Shown: positions 10,887 through 21,192 of the stretch, piece by piece
Numbering within the stretch: the stretch's first letter is position 1
How the letters are laid out: the number at the start of each line of letters is the position of its first letter
Assembly: GCA_037043015.1 (NCBI GenBank)
Contig: CM073324.1
Coordinates: forward strand, 11,987,013 to 12,051,012
DNA from: Bryum argenteum
Lineage: Eukaryota; Streptophyta; Bryopsida; Bryales; Bryaceae
Length of the DNA: 64,000 nucleotides
Direction: 5' to 3'
Translations under genes and position numbers: made by a program
The notes under the pieces: generated by a model
What the model saw: the letters and a program-made list of their open reading frames with translations, nothing else
The model's database searches: none
What the model was told of the DNA's origin: nothing

Positions 10887-12224
10887 TTGATGGATCAGCG
10901 GTTAGATCCCCGGAATGTGGCGTATTTTTTACCTTCGCTGGTGCTTCTCCTCCAGAACGTGGTCGATACCATGTTCCGGCCTAGGGAGGACATTCCTCCC
11001 GATGAAGGTGACGGATCAGTTGACGTTGCAGAAGTGCACGAAACCCTAATAAACATGAACTCAATTGTAGCGTCTGTTTTACACGACTATCGTGTTGCAC
11101 ATGCTGTGACTCTCCTTGACCACGAGCTTGGGTGGTGGGTTCAACCACGATCCACCTCCTGGTTCTCGCGCTTCGTACTTCAAGAGTTCGAGGACAATCG
11201 TTGGCTTGAGAATTTTAGAATGACGAAGGCATCTGTGTTTAGTCTCACTACCTTGCTTCGGCCACATATTGAGAAGCAAAATACCTTTTACAGATTGGCT
11301 ATCCCCCCGATAGTTAGGGTTGCTTGCACCTTATTTAAATTATGCCAAGGAGCAAGTCTTCTGTTATGTTCTGAGTTCTTCGCCATTGGGGTCAGTACCG
11401 CATCTGGTATCATCAGGGACGTGGTTAAAGCTATCAACGACGAGCTAAGACACGAGATATCCTGGCCTACTGGCAATCGTTTACACTTGAACATGGCTCA
11501 ATTCAGGGAATTTTCAGGGTTACCAGGGATTGTGGGTGCAATAGATGGGACACATTTCCATATCCGCAAACCTAATGATTCTCCTGAAGACTATTTCTAC
11601 TTCAAAAGTGGGGGTTATACTATGCAGTGTCAAGCCGTTGTAGACCGCAATAGAAAGTTTATAGATATCTCAGTTGGCATGCCTGGCTCTACTAATGATG
11701 CACGGCAGTTGAGACGATCCATGCTGTACCAGAAGGCTACGACTACTAATCTATTTGACCCAGCGGATTCTGTCGAGGGTTTTGTGCCCTACTTGGTGGG
11801 AGATAAAGGCTATCCGATTCTCCCATGGTTAATCACACCGTACCGGGAGATGCCGGGGGGCCGTAGATCTGTTCAAGAAACCCTTTTCAACCGCAAGCTC
11901 TCTAGAGCTCGTAGTGTTGTGGAGAATTCTTTTGGAATCCTCAAACAGACATTCCGGGAGTTACACAATGCTTCGGATCTGCATGTAATTTTGCTGCCGG
12001 ATGTAGTTCTCTGCTGCTGTATCCTCCATGATTTGCTCCTCGGGCAATCGTCAGAGGAGGTAGACAGGCTGCTCGAGATGCTACAGAGGGAGGGGATGGC
12101 CCCTGTCATGGACGAGGACCCGGTTGAGGAACGGGCTGCTGAGGATGGACCGCCCAGGAACGAGCTCCAAGGCGAAGAAAAACGAGCAGGCTTGGCCGCA
12201 TTCCTTGTTCAGGATAGGGTCTGA
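10887..12224 (+). CDS. PIF/Harbinger DDE transposase (HARBI1-like, DDE_Tnp_4)
   Basis: Intact 445-residue nuclease that would cut and paste the host element. The catalytic triad is readable: Asp220 in GAIDGTHFHI, Asp306 in VGDKGYPILPWL and Glu346 in ARSVVENSFGILKQTFRE, with the family block GMPGSTNDARQLR (265-277) between the first two. Residues 95-200 form the helical DNA-binding region expected before the catalytic core. The length is normal for the family and no stop or shift is present. These transposases need a Myb/SANT partner, and one is encoded on the far side of the nested insertions (34447-32997). The start is the first ATG; a second Met follows at once. Confidence 0.93.
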   Translation: MMDQRLDPRNVAYFLPSLVLLLQNVVDTMFRPREDIPPDEGDGSVDVAEVHETLINMNSIVASVLHDYRVAHAVTLLDHELGWWVQPRSTSWFSRFVLQEFEDNRWLENFRMTKASVFSLTTLLRPHIEKQNTFYRLAIPPIVRVACTLFKLCQGASLLLCSEFFAIGVSTASGIIRDVVKAINDELRHEISWPTGNRLHLNMAQFREFSGLPGIVGAIDGTHFHIRKPNDSPEDYFYFKSGGYTMQCQAVVDRNRKFIDISVGMPGSTNDARQLRRSMLYQKATTTNLFDPADSVEGFVPYLVGDKGYPILPWLITPYREMPGGRRSVQETLFNRKLSRARSVVENSFGILKQTFRELHNASDLHVILLPDVVLCCCILHDLLLGQSSEEVDRLLEMLQREGMAPVMDEDPVEERAAEDGPPRNELQGEEKRAGLAAFLVQDRV

Positions 12225-12537
12225 ACAAGGACCGCAGACTAGAAATGGGTGGGCGGGTGGGAACTGAACCACGGCTGGGACTTGCACGGCCAGGTAAGAT
12301 ACTGTCTCACTCTGTACATTCAGTAGAAGCTCATTCCCTTGTCAAACAATTTTATTAGGATTATGAGAGAAACATATAGATGGATAGACAGAGTAGCAGT
12401 ACATTTATTTTTTTTCTTTTCTGGGCGTCAGAGGCTCCCAAATTTTGAATCCTCTGAACCACCTAAGCACTAACAATTTCTTACGCTGTTCTACCTAGGT
12501 AGAGGACGATGGAGACGAACGAGACGTTGACACGAAG

Positions 12538-12644
12538 TGTCAGAGACGAGGCCGATTTGCACTGAATAAGTAGCTACATAAGTGAATGGAATCTGCAGTG
12601 GGAGACAGACCCTCCCACTGGCATTATATAGTGGACTACAGGCA
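12538..12644 (-). repeat. Chromovirus 3' LTR, outer 107 bp (rest at 25478-25539)
   Basis: Identical to 32690-32796. It is cut after GCA at 12642-12644 by the CACTA insertion; the remaining 62 bp of the LTR resume at 25478. Confidence 0.95.
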
Positions 12645-14245
12645 CACTACTAGAAAATGGTGTGAAAATTAACAAAGAGACAACTTAAGACTGTTGATTC
12701 CTACAGATCAAATCTGGTTTAGTTGTTTAGGGAACCACGAAAGGGTGGCTTCAGAGACGGGGGGTGGGATTAAGTGAAAACTCTTATAATGCAGTTGTTA
12801 TCAAGAGAGTGTGGGTGACGTGGCTGTTCTTTACCTCATGCGTACTTGGTGGCGCTCCGATTGATCCGCATGTCAGAAGTAACCTCCGTCCTCTACGAAC
12901 AGGCAGGAAGATTACAAAGACATTTTCGAGATTAGGGTTAGGGTGCCAAAACAGGGTACTCAACGGAAATCAGATGGGGGTCTGGGATGTCCAACAAGTG
13001 AAAACGATGAACATGTGGACAATTCAGATTGCGAACAATTTGCCGGTAAAGTTTTTTTTTTTATTATAAGAAAAGGAATTACAAAGTCCATCAAAACTGA
13101 GGGTCAGGTCGAGACCCGGAACCATTCATGCGTGAAAGCAACCATACTATCTGCCGGGTACTGTCGGGAATGCTACTTGTCCGAAAAATTAGCGAATTGC
13201 ACCATGTCTCACAATGAACAGCTAGACGACCACTGGCTACAGAGTACGGGATTCTATGTACATGAGCTTCTTAGGTACTCCATCTGCACTTGTGCAACTG
13301 TCGCTGCTGCATGTACAGAGTCTGCCATAAGCTGTCCACTTGGAAAAGATCTCCTTCCGCATGAACATAGGGGACTTGGGAGGAGTATTATCAGCATGGA
13401 GGGTGGGTGCAATCCAGTCCAATTGTATCAAAATTAAATCAAAAATTTAATCACATGTGACATGTTACTGGTTTAGGCGACAATGGGGGCTTGAGGTTAA
13501 GACACCATATCTAGAATGCACATATAGAGAAGCCTGCGAAATCTAGTGAATTAATACAACATTGATCAGAAGTTTAGGGATAGAAAGCAACACAAGGTTG
13601 TGCATGGATCGCAGGTTCAGGTGTAGTGTCTAATTTAAATACGGCAGCAAGGGTTCCCAATTCCACATTTGAAACGATACATTCAGCAAATTAACAAATA
13701 ACACAATATTAAAAAGCATGTTAAAAATTAGAGGTCCAATGTAGAATAACTCCATACTGCCACTAATGTGGACATGCTACGAACAAATGTTGAAAGGAAA
13801 ACGTCCTTCAGGAACAGAGTGGGGGCAAAAAAATAACTGTAGATGCTGAAAATGAACATGAACAACAGGAAGGGATTCGATGATACTGTCGAGTCCTAAC
13901 TAGAAAGACTCCGTTGGGGATCGATGGGGATGGTGGAACGACATGAAGATCAAGTAATTGAAGTTGTTTTTTACCATAAGTACTGTCGGAGCTCAGCACG
14001 CTCCTAGGTCGCAGCTCAGTCAGCCCTGTTGAGACATGTTAGAATGGTCCGACGCCTCTAATTAAAAACGCCTCATCTCCATGTTGGAACATGCTGGGAA
14101 AGACAAGGGGCTGTTGCAGCATAGTTATGGTCCATGAGGGCAAACAATGCTGACTGAAGTAAATTACGAAACATCACATGACTGGTCTGAGAAGTGTGAT
14201 TGCTGGTGCTTACATGGATAACTGGTCGAGCCGGATCTAGGGGAA
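12645..14245. other. CACTA left subterminal region
   Basis: About 1.6 kb between the left TIR and the end of the TNP2-like gene. An open frame on plus at 12943-13437 holds no recognised domain and contains a T-run and a donor-like GTAAAG near 13051. I call no gene here. Confidence 0.5.
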
Positions 14246-17200
14246 TTACTCTTCCTCAGAAGAATCTCCGAGGTCTGCGTCGAACGTGGCCAGGTCCTCC
14301 AAAGGTGTATTATCGTCCAATACGTCAGACAGTCGAATGAACCTTCCAGCTTCCGAGGGGGGCACAGGATCTTCCGATAGAGTTTCTGGGAGACGCAATC
14401 CAGCGAAATCATTGTCACGTCCTTGGCGAAATAGCGGCCCATCGTCAACATCCTCCCTGCTTGCAACGACGCGTCTCCCTCTGGGCTCGGTGCGAACAAC
14501 AACCTTCCAACCCGGTGCCTCTAAACAATCAGAGAAAAATACTTGTTCCACCTGCTGAGGGAACGCGAAGGAATCCCGACCGAATGGGATTGTTTGTGTG
14601 AAGTTGGCTATGGTGAATCCGAAATTATCCTTCTTGACCGTGGCGTTGGCTCCCCTGTAATTGGCTTTGACCCAGGTGCCGATCAGCACCACTTGACGGA
14701 AGACGGTGTAGTTGAGTTCCACAATCTCCTCTAAGTGTCCTACATACTCCACGGGGGCGATAACCGGATTCCTGTCCCGAAGCCCAAAGCGACACTCACG
14801 GAGGAATGTAGCAGCGATTCCAGAGTCAGAGGTCTTCAAACCAGATTCAGCTGAGCGTACTCGGTAGTGATACCCGTAGCCGTACATTGACCGGTAACGT
14901 GTGGCCATAGGAGATGGGAGACGGGACAGCGCGTCGACGACCGGATCTATGTTCTGACCTTCGGCTTTCTCTGAGGTTATTTTGACACACAGCCATTCCC
15001 TGAATGGAGGTAGACAGGCCAAATCGGGGGGGAAATTCGGGGCACGAACGCCCTGACGCCGAGGGTGTCTCGCACGCCAACGTGCTCGATCAGAGGCACG
15101 TTGTTCTACTTCAACTTGGAAGGTTCTGCAATTATCGTGGAATGACGAAATGTAGTAATTAGAACTCGATTATCAAAAATACTTACATGGAAAACTGAAA
15201 GGGACACACCACTGACTGTATCAGAGCCTGCGTGACCTAGCACCGAATGATGGGAAAACAGGGGGAGGAAATCAAGATATTCATGTGTAAATAAAAAAAG
15301 AGTACAGTGTTCCAAGTGGCAAGTTTTCATGATACATGCTGCAATGCGGGAAATATGAGAAGTACTGAGGTGTGGGGTTTCTATCGGGGGTGGGGCGAGA
15401 ACAACATGAAGGCTGGTAGCTACTCGGGGTAAGGGAAAAGAACCAATGCATATGACAAAATTGAAGTCAAAAATCTAACACATCGAAGGTGAACTGATCC
15501 CTTCATGAAGCCAGCAGAAAATTCTAAGCTACATCACGATGGAATTGCAATGGAAAGTGCCGAATCTTACCCACGGTATGGCTCGACAATATCCACGTTG
15601 TCTAGGACAAAATCGTGCATCTGCTCCAACAACACTTCGTCTAAAACTCGATCTTTTCCTTTTCCTTCAAGCATAACATCGTTCATTACAGGTCCTCCTC
15701 TTCGAGTCCCACACTCTTTTAACAGAGGACTGATTCTGCCCGATATACTCAGTGGCAAAGCCACAAGCCTCACCGACCTCATATCCTTTGGCCATGCAAC
15801 CCTCTGGTTTAGCATGGTTCCTCACATACCCTTTCAAGGTTTTGTAGTACCTCTCGAAAGGGTACATCCACCTGACATGAATTGGACCACAGATGAACAG
15901 CTCCTGGACTAGATGGATGCAGAGGTGCACCATGATATCAAAGAACGCAGGAGGCATTTCTTTCTCAAGAACACATAACGTCTCCACACATTCCTCGAAA
16001 AGAGCCTCTCTCTCGGCAGAGTCCACCCGCTTTGAACAGATCCGCTTGAAGAGCCGGCTTACGCGAACAACGACCATAGCGAGATGATCACACCCACTGT
16101 TCCTCATGCACAGCGGCATAAGATCCTGAATTAGGACATGGAAGTCGTGAGACTTTAGACCTATCAATTTCCCTTTACTGATCTTCGTGTGCATGTTGCT
16201 CGAAAAATGAGACGGAAGCTTCAGTTTCTTGAGGGTCTCCAAAAAAATCCCGCGTTGCTCCTTACTCAGTACGTAGGGAGCCTCCGGTAAGAAGGCACGC
16301 TGATTCTGTCTCCCTTCTCTACGGATCCACAAGTGTGGGCGGATGTTACGCTGCTCGAGATCTACGCGCACTTTTGGTCCATCCTTCTCTCCGAACAGGG
16401 TGCGTAGTAAATTCTCAGCCACGTTCTTCTCGACGTGCATTACGTCGACAAGATTTCTGACCGGGAGTTCCTGCAAACATGACAACAGTATGAAGAATTC
16501 ATTTTAACTAAGGCTCTGAATCATAGTCTACTTATCTAATGACAGAATACCGGAATGTTTAACTCAAGGAATCTCACACGCACGATATCAAGAAATCAGC
16601 CTCCCTGATCACTAAGACCCGGAAGAACCTGGTAAGACAGAGTTATCAAACAATTAACCATTTAATCAAACAACCTGAATAATTAGCCACTTAATCAAAC
16701 AACCTGAGTAATTTACCACTTAGTCTAACAACCAGATGAGGAAATCACAAGCAAATGTATCAGACATTCGAGACAACCACGAAGACAGGGCCATCAAACA
16801 ATAATTCATTAAATCTAAACAGAACCTACGGTATGATATCTGGGAAGAGATTATTCGTGTCAAATACCACGTGCGCGCTGTATCAGGAAACCATAGCCGG
16901 TGCATGAAAAAGGACATTGCTAATTTAACTGAACCGTGCGCAGCAAAGGACTCTGTACCATTAAGATCACTCGTGTGCGATCAACAAATATTGGTAAAAG
17001 AGATAAGAACATAAAAACAGAATGACACACTTAAGGAACGTGAACAGTAGTTGAAGGCACTGACCTTCCAATAAGGCAGTGCAAACATGATACTGACTCT
17101 CTTGATACCGTGCTCCTTGATAGGGTCTTCGGGGGAATCTTCGACACCGCCATCGCGGAGCCAAGCAACTCGAGACCTGCCCTGCTCCAGGATCTCGGCA

Positions 17201-18958
17201 CCGGTTCGGCGTCGAGGGAACGTGGCGTGTTCTTGATTGTTGTCGAAGGCCGTCCTAGCGCGTCTGAACCGGTGTCCTTCAGGTAAGAACCGACGGTTAC
17301 CTAAATAAACCATCTTTTTGAGCGCTTGGGAGTAATGCGCGCAAGTGCCTGCACCGCACACTGGGCAGGCCACATATCCCTTAACAACCTTCCCAGCAAT
17401 CAAACCCAAGGCTGGGAAATCGTGAACTGTCCACAAAAGCATGGCACGTAACGTAAACCTTCTTTCCCCGACTGGTTTGCTCATATTAAGCGCCGGCACA
17501 CCATCCCACAGTTCAAGCAGTTCACGTACTAGTGGTTTCAGGTAGATGTCAATCGTATCAGACGTTGGCGCCTTCGGTCCAGGTATCAATATAGATAAAT
17601 TGAGGAAGAATTTTTTGGTTGAGAGCCACGCAGGGAAGTTATAGATTGCCAGGAGGACGATCCAGGTCGAATGTCTGGAGCTCTGGTTTCCATGAGGGCA
17701 AACTCCATCCGCAACAAGGCCCAATCTTAGGTCGGGTCTCAAGGTTTCAAACTCGGGTACATCCTCGAGACCTCCTTCCACTGAAAGCTGTCAACGATGG
17801 AAGTCATCACTTGAGAGTCTCCTGCATTGTCTTGAAAATGTTTAAGAAGCTCGGCTATTGTTGGACACTTAAACAGGCGTTTCAGCTTCGGGATGGTCGG
17901 GAAGTACCTCGTGACAGCAAAAGGGACACGTGAAGACCCTGGTAGATATCTCGGGTGCTGACAGAAGGGACACTCAGTGACTGCCACGTTCTCCTCGCCC
18001 TCAAATAAGAAATGACCATTGGGGCAGGAATCAATACGTTGGTGTTCAAGCCCAAGTCTCCGAACCATTCGTTTAAGTTCGTAACTGGACCTGGGTATCA
18101 CGTTGTTTTTCGGGAGCATTGTACCTGCAAGGTAGCTGAGCAGAGCCGTGAGAAAGGAGTCGGAAACGCCAAAAACGGTGGCCAGTGTCAGAAGTACGAT
18201 GCCGCATTGCATCCTGCTCTCTGTCGAGCCATGGAAAACTGGTTCCTCACACTCCCTTAAAAGATTGGCAAAATCTATGTCGTCATCTCCTTCAAGTGCC
18301 TCCTCATCCTCTCTTGGTCGGAACTCGGTTAACATCTCTGCGATGCCTCACGGTGCAATGCATCGGCTCGGCCATACGCGTCGTATGCCATATCCCTGGC
18401 CCTTACATCGTCCTCACGGTGTTCGTCCTCCTCGTCCTCCTCTTCCTCTGACCAGGAGGAATCCGAATCTTCACGTCGACCCTGGTTCCCCGCAGCCCTC
18501 CCGGACCCCGAAGTGGCCGCCTTGGACATCGACTATGATCATAGACGATTAAAAACCATTAGAATTCTTCTATTAATAAATGCGTATGATGCTCTAACAT
18601 GTCTGATGCTGATGTTTGCGTGATCGGGCTCTCACAATGTTTCAGAAGATTATAAACTCTGCGAAAACCATGTTGCTCGAAAATCACGGTTGAAGGCCAT
18701 GGAACAGCTCAGCACAATGCAAAGTGTTGACACGTGGGAATGGATCAATCAAAACATCGATACTGTGTTGCTTACCAGAAGAGGATGTGGCAAGTACAGA
18801 TCCCTCCCGAATCGTCTATGATGTCTCGAAACTGTATCCCTCGTTCGAACTCGCCCGCCGCGGCATCTCCTACAACCGCAGGGGTACTCCGGGAGACCCA
18901 ACTGATTTGCTATATGCCTCTCTATGTAGAAGGCTGCACAGAGCCGCCTGTGCCTCAT
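14246..18958 (-). CDS. TNP2-like CACTA transposase, four exons, with apparent frameshifts
   Basis: Model on minus: exon 18958-18776, exon 18533-17065, exon 16470-15571, exon 15125-14246, all with GT-AG borders and matching phase. Exon 1 has a Cys/His cluster (YPCGCRRCR then RHH). Exon 2 begins acidic and Ser-rich, then shows the TNP2 blocks SCPNGHFLF, CPFCQHPRY, RYFPTIPKLKRLF, LGLVADGV and LLIPGPKAP-type LIPGPK. Exon 3 gives NLVDVMHVEKNV and the DUF4218 block FFDIMVHL then RWMYPFERY. Exon 4 is the DUF4216 C-terminus (GFTIANF, DSFAFPQQVEQVFFSD). The frame breaks near 18336, 17755 and 15740, the last two at CCC/GGG runs; without these the product is about 1,080 residues. Recent insertion makes either very fresh mutation or sequencing error possible. 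Confidence 0.85.
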
Positions 18959-21192
18959 GATGCCGAAATCCTCTGATCACTGACCTTATCTCTACTGTCA
19001 CGATTTGGCGCGGATGCACTATTTGAAAAGCTGCAAATAAATTCCCTGCGAACAAATGATATCAGTGTTAGCCATCATTCCGCAAACCGCAATGGATAAA
19101 ACTAAAAGTCGTAATTGACAAGTAAGATAGGGAACGACTTTCTCTGAGGACTCTGCACGCGCATACAACTAAGATTGCGGAAGTTGAATAAAATCGATAA
19201 GAGCGCTACAAAGATATTACCAACAAATCACCGAAAACCATTAAACCGTGAGCGGACTAATTCCGACAGATTGTATCTACCGACGAATTGATCCCCTTTA
19301 TAACGCAAATGACCCATTTCACAACTACAAGAATTCGTAAAAGCAAACTCACCTAGTGGCAGACCCGCTTCAAGGCCGAGACATGAGGACGTACTCCATG
19401 TAATAGTCGAACTTGTCGTCCACCACTACTGGATCTTTCAAGAACTGACGGAAATGTTTGCATGTGCACCCGATTTTGTTGAAGGCGATAATCTGCTCCG
19501 ACTTCATTCCCCACTCCACCTTGGTTTCAGAGGCCCATTTTCGCATCTTCTCCATGAAAATGAGGCACACTGTTTCGCCCTTGCTCCATCCTATGTCCGA
19601 CTGAGAGGGTTGTTCCTCAGCCATGCCAATGCAGTAATATACTTCGAAGCGGATTTTCTGCTACCCCCTGCAAATGAGGGTTTCCTCCTAAACCACCTGA
19701 TTCCATGACCTCGTTAGAACATTTTAGACTGCAGTTCTAAGTAGTGCAAATGAGACACAACCCTAAACCCTAGAAAGGAATTCGTGGTTAGAGTTGACAC
19801 TTACTTATGAATGCCTCGGTCTGGCGAGAACGATGCCGGCGAGGCTGAACCAACGGCGTGCGTACTACCACGGAGAGAACTCCCCCAAGTCCGCATCCGA
19901 GCTCCTCCGACAAATCCCGCGCTTTTGGTCGTCAGTCCTGCTGGTTTCTCTTCGGCGCCCCTCCTCATCACACCGCCATCTTAAGACCTATCTCCTGAAC
20001 CTCACTCTCATCTTACGCCAAGTCCACAACAGTTTGCGGCACCCTCCCGGTCCTGGACCTGATCACGCCGGTTCTCGAGAGAAGGGTGTTGTCCATATGA
20101 ACGACCCAAAGGGCTACCCAACATCGTAAAGCTACTGTTAACGTTAGGGCGGGAATGGTGCAGAAGGACCACAGATGAATCTCTGCGAGGGACCCGTGAA
20201 AGCCCTGGAACCGTTGCATAACGTTCGCGGGCTAATCCGTTGCAGACAGAATCTGCATTAAGTATGAAGACTCGTCTAAGACCGACATGAACCTTCGTGG
20301 CAGGGTCTGCATGGCACTGTTCATGAAGCCCACTTCATTTCCTTGTGTGCTGCAAAGTCCCTGGCGCGTAACCTCACTGTCAGAATTCCAGGCTACGAAG
20401 AGAACAGGGAGGATGGCGCAGCCCTTTGGTTTTGTACCAAATTCCATCCAATGATTGGATAATTCCTTCTTTTATGACCATCTGTACTTGTCCTTGGAGG
20501 CCTACAGTACAGAATGAATGAGTCCCATTATTATCGTGAGGAGTGGCCATTAATCTGGTAGGTTAGTCCTATACCAGGATACTGGTTTCCGCAGCGTAGG
20601 CCTCTACATCTCCACATCCGCAGCTCCTCTCAAGCACTTAGCAACGTCTCTCACCTCTTTAGCACCTGTGCCCGATACAGCTTTCTCTCCCAATTCAATC
20701 AGGTAGAGATTGGCCCCATATACCTCGTGCATCTCCTCTCCTTGGTCTCTCACCTCTCCGTGGGTGCGCCCCTACAGACGAGGTCATCGTTTGTTTGTTT
20801 GGCGGCGCCGTTTCTGCTCATTGTCTCCGTGTCCTTCGTGGGCATGAGCTCGTCTTTTTGCGGTGGTGGTCGCTGGGTCATCCGCCCCATCTTTGATCTA
20901 ATAACCCCCCCTCTCCAAGAAGGTTTGCGTAATTGATCCTTCCGAATTCAGTCTATTGCGCACGTTGAATTCTTGCTATGTAATGCTTAATTCAGATAAC
21001 ATATTCAAAAGATGCATGTCGTTTTCTGATTTCCGTCCTCTACCTTCGTTTGTTCTGTGATTCTTTAGTTCGTGCCCTAGTTTGAACTCTGATCCTTGTG
21101 AACTTCTCGTGTCTACTTAGTTCTGCGGCCCTGAGACTGGTTTGCCCGTGGAAGGCATCGCACGTCCAACACATATTCGTGGATAAGAACTG
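18959..21192. other. CACTA central region between divergent genes
   Basis: Apart from the Myb/SANT-like ORF, I see no gene. The open frame at 19794-20129 (+) is unassigned. Promoters for the minus TNP2-like gene and the plus TNPA-like gene should lie here, but I can point to no convincing TATA box. Confidence 0.4.
19370..19624 (-). CDS. Small Myb/SANT-like (trihelix-type) ORF inside the CACTA
   Basis: 84 residues with a start of helix like Myb/SANT-like DNA-binding proteins (GWSKGETVCLIFMEKMRKWA) and later spaced aromatic residues (KHFRQFLKDP, DYYMEYV). The opening W-S-K-G-E resembles NWSKGEILALIEAKR of the Harbinger partner at 34447-32997, so the two belong to a similar fold, but they are not close copies. 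The stop falls just before a donor-like CTAG followed by GTGAGT at about 19352, so the ORF may be the first exon of a longer gene or have lost its frame. Possible role: DNA binding for the transposon; inferred only. Confidence 0.5.
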   Translation of the reverse strand: MAEEQPSQSDIGWSKGETVCLIFMEKMRKWASETKVEWGMKSEQIIAFNKIGCTCKHFRQFLKDPVVVDDKFDYYMEYVLMSRP

